Assembly: GCA_021029095.1 (NCBI GenBank)
Contig: JAJOHG010000399.1
Span: 1-23,073, forward strand
Source of the DNA: Phellopilus nigrolimitatus
Taxonomy: Eukaryota > Basidiomycota > Agaricomycetes > Hymenochaetales > Hymenochaetaceae
Direction: 5' to 3'
Length of the DNA: 23,073 nt
Position numbers and translations under genes: made by a program. Shown piece by piece: positions 7,407 to 17,420 of the stretch (the first letter of the stretch is position 1; each line of letters starts with the position of its first letter). Under the pieces are notes generated by a model. The model saw nothing but the letters and a program-made list of their open reading frames with translations. It ran no database searches and had not been told where the DNA came from.

Positions 7407-9645
7407 ATGTCTGATGTGCCCACTCGGGAGGAAGTTCTCAAGAAGCTTGCAACCTTAGAACAAGAGAATACTACTCTTAGGTCTCAGCTTCTGCAGGCTG
7501 ACGCTGATGCAAAAAAGACCGGCTATGATCTAGAGAACAAAGAGACTCAATTGAACCTTCGAACCCAGCAGCTTTATAGGCAGGTGGACGACCATGTTGC
7601 CAAACAGCATAAAGACGAGGAAGAGATCCGGCACCTGAAGGCGTCTCAGAGTACCTTGCAGGGCCAATTTGCCATGTATCATCACCATTTAAAGCATGAT
7701 TGTTTGGGTGCGAAAAGTACTGCCCATGCTTCTTCGGCCAATACAACGGCTTCCGAGTCTAGGACTAGAACCGTGGTCTCTACGAGCTTTCACGCTGCCG
7801 GGTCCTCCTCTAGTAGGGAACACAATCAGGTGAGCATGCAACTATGACTCAAGTCAACGTATCAATCAGGCTAATTAGACAAAGCAGCAACTTCGGAATT
7901 CAAAGACACGTAAAGATGACCATGTTGGACGCTCAAGTATTGGTGGACCAGCTCATTCGTATCCGTCACCTCTGACTCCGAATGTATGGCCTTCCTTCTA
8001 TGCTCAATTTAGTTTAGAACGATCGCTGAACCGGAGAGCAGGAATCACCGCCGCGAGAAAATTCTCCAAAAAGGGAGCTCTCCATGCCAGTCTCTTTGAA
8101 ACCGGTGTCCAAGGAAAAGAACATAATGCCGGACGTCATCGATTTGGCCGGAGAAAGCGAGGACCGCAAGCCTGTCTTAATCTCCGAAGATTTCCATGGA
8201 CCACATACTCAGTCTGATCTTGAGGACCCGGAAGACATCGAGCTCGAATACTTTCCCAATGTGAGTCGCATTAATCCTCTTTTCTCTCCTTTTTTAGCCA
8301 GTATCTGAATTACTATTAAAAGCCTGAAGATGAAAAGCACGTTCCTTGCAAAGTGGAGGAGTCAGGGAGCGACGAATTTAAGACTAACCCTGTACAAATT
8401 GTGCGAAACGAGAATGCCATCCTAAACGCGGATGAATGCAGAGCTGCTATTGCACATTTGAAGAACGTACGTCTGCGTCACCATTGCACATACACTGGAC
8501 TCACGATCTACTACTTGTTACTTTCAGCCCCCACGATCTACTATTTGTTACTTTAAGCCACAGATCCATGCCGCATTCGACACAATCCCTGCAGATATCA
8601 TTTACCTACGGATGCGAGAAATTGGGTTTGGCATACGTCCTATAGAAACCAAGGAACTCATTTTGGGACATATCTTTACTCGTGCTACGCTCTCCAAGGA
8701 ATGTGGTGGAAACACGCAGGATACATTCCCGAAGGTAAATAGCACATTCACTGCACAGCACGGTTACACACACTTCATGTGTCCTTCCTTGGATTACAAC
8801 CCGCTTGCACCGCAAATTCCGGGAGCACCAGGCTTGTACTTCGCATTGCGGGATAAAAAGAGGTGGCCAGAACCCAATGAAATTGTGATTACCCGATACG
8901 CGGCGAGTGAATGGAATGTCATGGGTAATTACGAGATGAAACAATCGGCGCCGTTGACGGGCGAGGAGTTCCAACGACTACCTGAAATAGTGAGTTCTTC
9001 TACAACAGTGCGTTGCTGTAAAATAATCAATGCTTCTGTCAGGTTAGAAAGACCTGGGTCAAGAATATTACCAGCAACTTCAACGGCTGGGGGGCTTTCA
9101 CCATCGCAGCTATTCATCTGCGTCGAGAAAGGGGGTGCAAGCCTAGTATCACAGACGTCCAGAGACAAGTGGACAAAGGCAAATCGCATCGAGAATTTCT
9201 TCAGAATAAAGTTTCGAGTGCTGCAATACAAGAGGCTTTCAGATCCGGAGAAGAGGTAATTTGAAACATTTGCCTATATGCTTCGTCTTTTCACTGACTC
9301 CCAGCTACACTCTTTGCTCAGAAAATAAATGTCTGGACTATGAAATGCGTAGGCTACGATGAGAGGTTCAAGCGCAAGCTTCTGCCCCCAAACCTGTTGC
9401 GTGAAGCAGGAGTAAAAGAAGAAGAAACCGACCACCATGCTTCAAATTCCGAGAACATGGGTCTGCGCACGGCTGCAGGGAGAAAAAGGGAAACGTCATC
9501 TGAGGATGTCATTGCGAGTCGTAAGCGTCCGAGGAGAAGTGAGTTTATCGAGCTTTCCGATCTCGACGTTCAAGATGGTGAAGGAGGTGGTTCGGATGAC
9601 TCAGACGAATATAAACCGAAAAGTCGGCGTAAGCATAGCATGTAG
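7407..9645 (+). CDS. Tandem family copy 4: long coiled coil, SUMO-interacting-like motif, DUF6697-like domain
   Basis: Intact model of about 616 residues. Exons: 7407-7829, 7888-7983, 8042-8260, 8323-8466, 8558-8989, 9043-9255, 9322-9645. All introns are GT-AG, phase 0. Residues 1-100 are a long coiled coil (VLKKLATLEQENTTLRSQLL). A SUMO-interacting-like motif, DVIDLAGESED, lies near residue 204, and a second candidate, EFIELSDLD, near residue 582. The globular domain, from about residue 300, reads QHGYTHFMCPSLDYNPLAP, IPGAPGLYFALRDK, EWNVMGNYEMKQSAPL and later NVWTMKCVGYDERF. The PGAPGLYFA wording shared with copy 5 separates copies 4-5 from copies 1-3 (PGAHGL). It lacks an H3-like tail. A 30-bp duplication at the fourth intron supplies a second in-frame acceptor. 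Function unknown; basic clusters (SRKRPRRS) suggest nuclear location. Confidence 0.77.
8502..8561 (+). repeat. 30-bp tandem duplication spanning a splice acceptor
   Basis: Units 8502-8531 and 8532-8561 match at 27 of 30 positions. Unit 1 ends its T-rich run in CTTTCAG and unit 2 in CTTTAAG. Alignment to copy 5 (PQLMSF) places the normal exon start after the second acceptor, at 8558 (PQIHAAF). Using the first acceptor would add ten in-frame residues, PPRSTICYFK. Confidence 0.85.
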
Positions 9646-9874
9646 AACCTGTATGGTCGACGAAACCTGCATCACAGTTGGCTAAGTTTCACGCTTGATT
9701 ATTGATTCATTATGTATGGTCTTTTTTCATAAGTCTGCAAAATGGATTGCCAATAAGTTTGCTTCCGTAACGTGTCGGAGGCATCAACCGGGCCGCGGGA
9801 ATTCCAGCCAAAAAGGGTATGTAATATATACAGTAGACCGTGGATATTGACTACGACTCCGCCTTGACACGGCA

Positions 9875-12608
9875 ATGGAAAATACCTTGGTCCAGTCACT
9901 TCTCCGACAACTTGAAGACGCGAGTTGCGAGTCAAGCCGTCTCCGCGCGCAACTGCATAAAGAGTCTGCGAAAACACGCAAGCTCGAGCATGAATTGCAA
10001 CGGGTGAAAAGCGACAGGGCTCTACTGGAGACGCAGGCTGAAGAGTTCCATTATCATCTTGAAAATGAGTGCTTGGGCATTAAACTCGCTACTTCCGTAG
10101 AGACTTTGCCTACACCTGTTGCACACGATGTCAAAACAACTTCAGTGCTCCCTGCGGATGCTAAAGTTTCTGCAGAAATGTATGCGGCCTGCTCAAGTTT
10201 TAACCCTTGTGCGCCATCTTCTAGTCGCGTAATCAACTCAATAAATCAGCATACGCCCGTGAGTGGAGATTTCCGGAGCAAATACAGAGATTTTATGGAC
10301 CTGCTTACTACTAAAGCAATGGCAGAGTTCACTTCAGTCAGTTCATCCTGCATTGAGTTTAAGTGGCGCTGGCACAAGCATGATCGACTCTAACACTGGG
10401 CTAGCCAAGCCTCGTCTTTTGACTCCTAAAGTGAGAACTTCATCCATTTTCTTTATATGGACTATTGCTGAAATACATATCATCGGCATCCACTCCGAAG
10501 AAAAAATCACCCTCACCACCTACCGCGGTGCCAGCAAGAGAGAAGATACCGGATCGGATTGTGATCGATTTAGTCAAAGAGAGCTCAGATGAGGAGGACT
10601 CGGCCAACCTCAAAGCCTGTGCACCGGAGCACAGACATATCCGGAGTTTGGGACTAGAGTCTCAGAGCTCAAGCACCAACCAGGAGAACAGTACCATACC
10701 CGTTGGCATGACGGTATCGTCAACTCTGAGACCAAATAGCGCTTCTCCAAGTTCGCAGAACGCTCGACCTGAAACGCTGCAAAGCGCCGCGCGCCAAGAG
10801 CAATGTGAAGCGGTAGTACCGGCAAGGGCGCTCGAAGAAGCTGTCCCGGAAACCAACGGTTATTTACAAGTACAGGACGAGCAAACGGTGATTGAAAATA
10901 ATTCTCAACCATCTGGTCTCGTGCAGCGAAATGCTCAGGACGAAGAAGATCTTGAGTACTTCTCAAATGTAGGCCGCTTTACGCGCTGATAGCCTTCCTG
11001 GATGTGCTCTGTAATATGGAACTGATTTTTTGCTTGGTGACAGCCGGAAGATAACGACGCCCCTCCAAGGCAGGCAGAGGATGCGAAAGCAGATGATGCA
11101 GCACATACCCCGCAATCGCCAATTGTGAACAAAGCAGTCATCGAAGATGAGTGCAGGGTGGCGTTGGGGAACTTAAAACATGTAAATCGCCGTCTTTCTG
11201 AGCTAATTTACCATCTGACTTACGCGTGACACCAGCCTCAACTAATGTCCTTCTCCGATAAATTTCCTACCGATATTCTCTACTCTCGGTTGGGAAAGGA
11301 TAATTTGATGCTATATCCGATAACATCCGATGCACACATTGTAAAGAAAGAGGTCTCGCGATCCCGGTTTCGGAAAGCGTGTGGAATCTCACAAGGGCCC
11401 AATTTTCTTAGTGTGCCAGCAGAAATGGGACTGGGTTACTCGCGTGTCATGTTCCCCATTCTTGATAACAACCCGTTTCTGCCACAGGTTCCGGGTGCCC
11501 CGGGGCTCTATTTCGCATCGAGGGACAAATCGAAATGGCCAACAGAAAAAGAAATGGTTGTCGTGCGTTATTGTGAAAATAAGTGCAATATCATGGGTGA
11601 ATACGATATGAAGCCTACGAAGCCCCTAAGTGGTAGCGAATTTGAAAAACTGCCTGTAGACGTGAGCATGTTTTTTAGATTGAAACCGGTTGAAATCTAA
11701 TCCCGATGCTCCTTTGTCTTATTGTTTTTCAGTTCAGGACTGCTTGGGTCGATCAGATAAGGTATGGGGAGCTCGGCCGCGGTGCTTTAATTGCCATTTA
11801 TCTACGCAACCATCTCGGACGAGAACCTTCACAAGAGGAAATAGAAATCAAATCCAGCAATAAATCGTTCAACGTAAAAGAAGTCTTGTCTTCCGATATC
11901 GAAATGGCAATTATAAGGGGCGAAGAGGTATGCTGAGTTTTGTTTTGTTTTCACTTTGTACGCGATGCACACGCGTTATGTCCAATAAGCTGAACGGTAT
12001 TCTCTCTTCACCAGAAAATCAACGTGTGGACCATGAAATGCGTGGGCTACGATGAAGCCTATAAACGCCAGGTGCTGTCCCATATACATAGAGTGTCTGC
12101 AGCACGAAAACGGAGAGAATCCTCATGTCTCACGGAAATGCTCGCTGGACTCCGTGGACAAAACCTGACTAGACCAAGCAGGCGAGAGGAAAAGAAGATT
12201 CCGTTCATGCCTCCAGCACAAAAACGGTGAGAATTCTCATGTCTCACGGAAGTGCTCGCTGAACTCCGCAGACCAAACCTGACTAACCCAAGCAGGCCAG
12301 AGGAAAAGAGGATTCCGTTTGCGCCTCCAGCGTCTGCGCCCGTCCCTTCGAGAACTTCGCCAACAGGCCGCAAGCGCCAAAGACGAGTGGACACCGACGA
12401 CGAGTCGTACAAGGAAACCAGCGAGGACGAGAGTAGCTCGGGCGACGATATTTACAAAGGCCTGCCGAGGCGACGTAGACGACCGAAAAAGGCGATGAAG
12501 GCGGTGGGAACTGGAAGCACCCGGGCTTCTGGCCGCTTCGAACTGCTGGAAGACGAGAGCGGGGAAGGAACTGCCTTATTACGTGAGCTGCCCGGTTTGT
12601 CTCCTTGA
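9875..12608 (+). CDS. Tandem family copy 5: coiled coil, SUMO-interacting-like motif, DUF6697-like domain, long acidic-basic tail
   Basis: Model of about 749 residues. Exons: 9875-10258, 10317-10430, 10501-10968, 11044-11181, 11236-11661, 11733-11927, 12015-12226, 12296-12608. Residues 1-65 are a coiled coil (SSRLRAQLHKESAKTRKLE). A strong SUMO-interacting-like motif, RIVIDLVKESSDEED, is near residue 186. The globular domain reads FPTDILYSRL, LGYSRVMFPILDNNPFLP, VPGAPGLYFASRDKSKW and CNIMGEYDMK, then NVWTMKCVGYDEAYKR. The tail carries basic RKRQRR and PRRRRRPKK with acidic DDES/SEDESSSGDD runs, suggesting nuclear targeting. A 114-bp internal duplication brings a TGA at 12228-12230. Either the protein ends there (about 646 residues) or a 69-nt intron 12227-12295 removes it and keeps the frame. 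The continued open frame with family-like charge after it favours splicing. Function unknown. Confidence 0.75.
12100..12327 (+). repeat. 114-bp in-frame tandem duplication in copy 5 last exon
   Basis: Units 12100-12213 and 12214-12327 are near-identical with a 114-bp period (38 codons). Unit 1 reads through as ESSCLTEMLAGLRGQNLTRP. In unit 2 CGGAGAG is changed to CGGTGAG, which makes a stop and a GTGAGA donor, and CTAGACC is changed to CTAACCC, which makes a consensus branch point before AAGCAG. Confidence 0.85.
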
Positions 12609-12641
12609 GATTAATTATGTGCACACTCTATCGTTGCGGAG

Positions 12642-12669
12642 CGGACTATACAAGACGGACTATACAAGA
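12642..12669 (+). repeat. 14-bp direct repeat
   Basis: CGGACTATACAAGA occurs twice in a row (12642-12655 and 12656-12669) in the space between the converging copy 5 and glycosyltransferase genes. No function is apparent. Confidence 0.85.
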
Positions 12670-12857
12670 GGATGGTCTGGTTGGTTGTCTTTAGGTTGCT
12701 GCCACAGGTGATAGTGCCTTGTCTAAGATCTCGGCGCTGTATTTGTATGTGTCTTCGTTGTAAGTAATGTGGATAGACAGGTCTCGTCCGCAGAATATAC
12801 ATATAGTATAATGTTACAATAGTGTACAATTTGGCAAGGATTACCACGGACCGCCAA

Positions 12858-14468
12858 TCATCCCCTCTGGACGATCTCCCACCCATGGTACTGCCTCCAC
12901 AAAACGTCCTGCACGAACTGGCTGAACGTGCTTCCCTCCGTTGCCGCGAGTTGGTGCGCATTACCGGCGACGATGGCATCCAAAAACGGGACCAGGAAGT
13001 CCTTGAGCATGAGGCCATCGTAGCCGCTCTTCAAGCGCGCGAGCGCCGCGGTCTCATCGGCAAAGTCCGCGAGAACAAACGTGCAGGGGAACGTTTCGAA
13101 GAAGCGGCGCAGAAGCGCATGGGAAGCGGGGTCAGCTACATCGGTGGAGATGAACAAGGGCGTATTGAGCACTGCGAGCCGTGGGTTCTGGTACCACGGA
13201 CGATGGCAGGTGAGTTCTGGGAGTATTACGGAGGGGAGGGCAGGAAGAGGAGGATGCGGTGTGCGAAGAGATGCTAGATTAACCGGCAGAGTTGGAGGCG
13301 ATAGCGTGCTCGAGTTCGTCAGCTTAAGCTCCAGGTCCAGCGCAACATCTTCGTGAATGCCCAGTAACTCCCGCACCAGTTTCCACCATATGAGCCGAAC
13401 GTTTTTCTCGGCATTCCGCTCGAAGTGGCCGTCGCCTAGTCTAATATGTGCTGCCACATACTCTCCGCCCATCTTCGTCTTTATTGTCTGTGCCAAGTCA
13501 ATGAGAATCTCGTTTGTAAAGACCATACTTTGACGGACTTCTTTGCGGATGTCCATATTGCGATGACGACGAAGTCGGAGGCGTGATGAGCCGAAGAGCG
13601 ATCCGACTTGTATAAGACGGTGAGGGAGTTGTGAAAGAAGAGACATAGAAACGGTATCCTCGAAACGCGAGCCAGGCATATCCAGCGGGTCCGCATCCAC
13701 GAAGCGGAATTGGTATGGACTATTGTCTTTGACTAAGAACGTTTCGTTGGCTGTGATTCCCAAAATTTCGCACAGCCAGGCATCGCTCATGTTCCAGCGT
13801 TGTATGAGCGGCTGGTCTGCAGCAAGAGTAGTGATGTTTGATAGCCAATTCCATGGCACCATTGTATAATCGTAATAATCGGTGCATTCCACGGGCAGCG
13901 TCTTCCACGAGCTCGCATCCGCGCAATGCATGAGTCCATCTTTTCCAGAAAGAGAGACAAGCTCGTAGAGATGATCGAACGGATAGTATGTGAGTGTGCC
14001 CTTTCCCAGCCTGACAGGAGGAACCAGAAGGGTGCGGTTGAGTAGACGAGCCATAATTAAAGCGTTTTCAAAAGCAATACGTTGATTATGAAACCCGCTA
14101 TGAGGTAGATACGATAGATATCTTGTGGAATAGTTTATTTTCGCGTTGCCTAGATCGCGCTCAAACTCGACGACTTGAAAAGGTTGACGAGGGTTAGAGG
14201 AGGTCCTTTCATGTCGAACAGATTGGCTGTCCCACCTCGTCCTAAACAAGTAGAAGGCAGACCCGAAGCACATCATTATTCCCAAGACTAGAAGTGCGAT
14301 CAAGAATGCCAAACGCTTTTCATAAGCGGATACGTGACCTGCTCTGCCCTGCAAGCTGCCATATCGAAAATTTGGAGGCCTTTCGCGATTGTGAATTCGA
14401 TACGCTCCCTTTTCCATCATCACAGACGGCGAGGATGGCACATGTCGTAGGATTACCGAGTTGCGCAT
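12858..14468 (-). CDS. Type II membrane protein, O-fucosyltransferase-like glycosyltransferase
   Basis: Single-exon gene of 536 residues. It has a short cytosolic N-terminus, one membrane segment at about 53-75 (LAFLIALLVLGIMMCFGSAF) and a lumenal catalytic part, the usual layout of a Golgi/ER glycosyltransferase. GFHNQR (125-130) and HIRLGDGHF (341-349) match the donor-site motifs of the GDP-fucose protein O-fucosyltransferase superfamily, and GSTFSQF (512-518) matches its C-terminal G-S-T-F motif. Several N-glycosylation sequons (NRT, NIT, NMS, NET) fit a lumenal domain. The acceptor substrate cannot be told from sequence. The start ATG is the first in frame and precedes the membrane segment by a normal distance. 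It converges on copy 5 and diverges from the BTB gene. Its intronless structure contrasts with its intron-rich neighbours. Confidence 0.85.
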   Translation of the reverse strand: MRNSVILRHVPSSPSVMMEKGAYRIHNRERPPNFRYGSLQGRAGHVSAYEKRLAFLIALLVLGIMMCFGSAFYLFRTRWDSQSVRHERTSSNPRQPFQVVEFERDLGNAKINYSTRYLSYLPHSGFHNQRIAFENALIMARLLNRTLLVPPVRLGKGTLTYYPFDHLYELVSLSGKDGLMHCADASSWKTLPVECTDYYDYTMVPWNWLSNITTLAADQPLIQRWNMSDAWLCEILGITANETFLVKDNSPYQFRFVDADPLDMPGSRFEDTVSMSLLSQLPHRLIQVGSLFGSSRLRLRRHRNMDIRKEVRQSMVFTNEILIDLAQTIKTKMGGEYVAAHIRLGDGHFERNAEKNVRLIWWKLVRELLGIHEDVALDLELKLTNSSTLSPPTLPVNLASLRTPHPPLPALPSVILPELTCHRPWYQNPRLAVLNTPLFISTDVADPASHALLRRFFETFPCTFVLADFADETAALARLKSGYDGLMLKDFLVPFLDAIVAGNAHQLAATEGSTFSQFVQDVLWRQYHGWEIVQRG

Positions 14469-14873
14469 TATTTGGTATCTAAAAGAGCGTGAGAGGGATG
14501 GTGGTGGTTCGAGATCAAGAGGTGAAGCTGCCGGAGAGTGGCACGTCGCGACGCGACGCGTCGATCATCTCGCATGGTGCATCTTGTCCACTTGCATCTA
14601 CTCCTCGGAGACAACTTGGAAAATATGACGGAAAGCCGACTGTCAACAAACTTCTGGATAACATAAGCCCCTTTTAAACCTATCCTAGAGTCTAGACTTG
14701 AGCATACGAGCCAGCCTCCACTCGTTTTGTTTGGGACCGAATGAGTTATGGGCTGGAAGCACCGCTTCCGTCTCATTATTTATTCGAGCCGGGCTAGACC
14801 ATCCATACTGTAGTACGCCGCTTTCTTTTTTGCTTTCTGCTGCTTTCTTGTCCAAAACTTTTCTCCGTTTGAG
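14469..14873. promoter_or_regulatory. Divergent intergenic region between glycosyltransferase and BTB genes
   Basis: About 405 bp that must hold both 5' flanks. A GCGACGCGACGCGTCG-type GC-rich run (about 14548-14563) stands out. No gene is supported here, and I could not assign specific factor sites. Confidence 0.4.
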
Positions 14874-16115
14874 ATGCTCATCGAAGTTGCCTACACCAGC
14901 CGGAGTGCTTCGCCCACCGTTGGCCCTAGCAGCGAAGGCGAGCAGTCACCAACGCCGAACGACCCGAATGCACTCGTTGCAGAAACAAGGCAAACGGATT
15001 TCTGGTTCGGGGACGGCAATATTATCCTCCTCGCGGACAACGTAGCTTTCAAAGTGCACCGTGGCAATCTCGAACGCCATTCCGACGTATTTCAGGACTT
15101 AATGTCGATACCACAACCTGCCGACGTCGCTATGTTTGAGGACTGCCATATTATCGAGCTGCATGACTCGCCCGCAGACCTGTGGTACTTGTTGAAGGCG
15201 ATATACGACGGACTGTGAGCATATTTCTCGGTCGTAAATCTGACTCACGACATGGCATTGATGTCGTTTAATTTCTCTAGGTACTTCAAGCAGCTTTCCG
15301 CCTCAGACTTCCACAATATCGCAGCTGTGCTTCGACTTTCCACGAAGTATTTCATCGAGCATCTGCGTGAGCGCTGTGTCAGTCGCCTGATGATCGACTG
15401 GCCTTGCACTCTTGCTTCGTGGGACTCTCGTGAAGTTGAGGCAACAGACCCCTTCGGCAGATACAGCCCTCGAGCACGCTTCGCACATCCCATCCTCATC
15501 ATCAACTTCGCGCGCGAAATGGGCATTACCAATGTTTTGCCGTGTGCATTCTACGATCTCTGCCGCTACGGTCCCTCCAAAATTGTTGCTGGCGTTTTGA
15601 AGTCCCGATCTGACCCCGGGCCCATCAAAACAGAGTCAAAAATTAGCGCTTCTGATCAAGAGGTGGCACCGGTACAGCTCTCACTTGACGACCTACGGAT
15701 TGCGTTACTCGGACGCGAGCGTGCACAACGCGTCGTCGCGAGCTTCATTGAAGAAGAGTTGAGCAATCGCGAGCCGGCGGAGGACTGCCACAACCGGGAC
15801 AACGATGGCGGGCGCGCGTGCCGCGAGTCGTTCTATTTCATCATGCTGAACCTGCTGCGCAGCGTCGGCGGGCTCGCAAACGGGCGCGACTGCGACCCGC
15901 TCTTCACACTCGCGCAGGCCGCCGATATGATGTCGCGCGCGGACTTTTCCGACGGCACGCAGCTATGCAGCCTCAAGATCTGCTCCGCGTGCAAGATGGA
16001 CCTTGCACAGGCGGTGAAGGCCGCGAGAGAGCGCGTCTGGTTGCAGATCCCTACGTGGTTTGGGATGGAGGACTACAGCGGCGCGCCATGCGTCTCAAAG
16101 GTGATTACGCCTTGA
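14874..16115 (+). CDS. BTB/POZ domain protein
   Basis: Two exons, 14874-15214 and 15281-16115, with a GTGAGC...CTCTAG intron; about 391 residues. The N-terminal BTB fold starts with DFWFGDGNIILLADNVAFKV (strand-helix entry), then HRGNLERHSDVFQDL and IIELHDSPADLWYLLKAIYD. It continues after the intron with YFKQLSASDFHNIAAVLRLS and YFIEHLRERC. The remainder is a helical region with paired Cys (CSACKMDL) and a WLQIPTWFGM end, a layout I associate with the large Agaricomycete BTB family. BTB domains mediate dimer formation and often act as Cul3 adaptors; no Kelch, MATH or zinc-finger partner domain is seen, so the role is open. The second exon becomes GC-rich near 15770-16060. Confidence 0.85.
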
Positions 16116-16380
16116 CACGTCGGATTGATTATATCTGCAGACTCGGACTTGTTTATTGCTTTCCTATGTTGCTCTGTTTGTGTCAAATTGCTTTCAGGCC
16201 TCGCTCTCGACGTTTCTATTGTATTTCGCTGGGACTTTGAGGGACTCTGTCTGCGGTTATATGCTCCACATGGTTTTACTATACATCAATTAATTGTACT
16301 CTTCATTTTGTACGAGAACTAGCATTCATTTCGTTTGATATACAGAAAAACAGTGAGGAAATGCTGAGGGTCCAATCTCG

Positions 16381-17206
16381 CTATATGACATGGACAGTAT
16401 GGCTAGGTGTCTCTTGAACGACCGTCGTACTGTAGTACAGCCGTCTTGCGACGTCACCGACAACCCAGTCCAGACCCTCAAAGAGGTTCTTGCCAGTCAT
16501 TGCGCTACACGACAATATCCGCCAATTATGCGAACGGATCGATTGCAGATCGAGGGCGTCGCGGATCTCCGCCTCGGACATCGAGCCCTGTATGTCCTGC
16601 TTGTTTGCGAATATAAGAAGTGATGCACCTGCTAAACGCTATAAATAGAATATCAGACTGGATATTTGTTATTGTTGGGTGGAGAGGGGGGCTCTTACAT
16701 CCTCCGTGAGCAATTTGTGGAGTTCGTCTTTGCAGTCACTCATGCGATGTCTGTCTCCGGAGTCAACGACCCAGACGATAGCGTCGGTCTGCTCAAAGTA
16801 GTTTCTCCAATAAGGACGTAACGTTCTCTGTCCACCGACATCCCCTGTATGATAATGAATGAATACTCGCACTTCGATTTTATTAATGAAGATCGCGCCT
16901 AACATATGTTCAGCGTATAACTGAGATTATAAGGTCAGAACAAGTTCAATTTAAATCACAGCCAGAAAGCTGCTTACCGGCCGTGGATGAAAGTCTTGAT
17001 ATTGAATCCCAATGTGGGGCTAACAGACATGACATCTTCGTCGTTCAGTTTCTTGAGGATTGTCGTCTTGCCCGCATTGTCTAGCCCGCTTCAGTTCTCA
17101 ATAAGAATCTTCCTTGGTCGAGTAAAGACAAAAATTATTACAGAAACAGTATGCGCATTTCTTTTTCCTTCATCCGATTTTTTCGAATAATTGTAAGGAG
17201 ACCCAT
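16381..17206 (-). CDS. ARL2: ADP-ribosylation factor-like GTPase Arl2
   Basis: Five exons on the complement: 17206-17142, 17088-16978, 16920-16904 (17 nt), 16844-16699 and 16638-16381. Phases agree and give 198 residues. The N-terminus [20 protein letters not shown] is Arl2-like. G1 is GLDNAGKTT, switch I includes [11 protein letters not shown]3 is WDVGGQ, then [21 protein letters not shown]4 NKQD and G5 CSA. The family works with tubulin cofactors and BART-type effectors in tubulin folding and microtubule function (yeast Cin4, fission yeast Alp41). The micro-exon supplies YTLNI just before the G3 motif; without it the nucleotide-binding core would be broken. The C-terminus is about 14 residues longer than usual ([18 protein letters not shown]). 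It diverges from the acyl-CoA dehydrogenase gene 214 bp away. Confidence 0.93.
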
Positions 17207-17420
17207 GGTTGTGAGTAGTCAAGTTAGTTCCATGACATAAGCAAGAAATGTCCCGCAATAGACACGTGATGCCATACGCATGTGATACCAACCCCGGACC
17301 TTCCCCGGAATCCCCGCATACGCGCTGAGTAGACTAAACACGGAGCTCGGCACTGAAGCACATTCGCACCTTGTCATTTTACTACAACCATCTCGTCTTA
17401 CTCTTAATATTGGTTTCGCG

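Noticed and set aside
8558..8615. PQIHAAFDTIPADIIYLR in copy 4 resembles the H3 C-terminal helix (IHAKRVTIMPKDIQLAR).
   Set aside because: Copy 5 at the same place does not share the extra matches, and P.DI...R is a common short pattern. Too weak to claim a histone fold without a profile search.
12609..12857. Possible small gene or mobile element end around the 14-bp repeat.
   Set aside because: Only a two-unit direct repeat is seen. There are no inverted ends, target duplication or coding potential.
15818..16240. 140-codon frame overlapping the end of the BTB gene in another register.
   Set aside because: It is a GC-rich shadow of the BTB coding sequence with Arg/Ala-biased composition and no family similarity.
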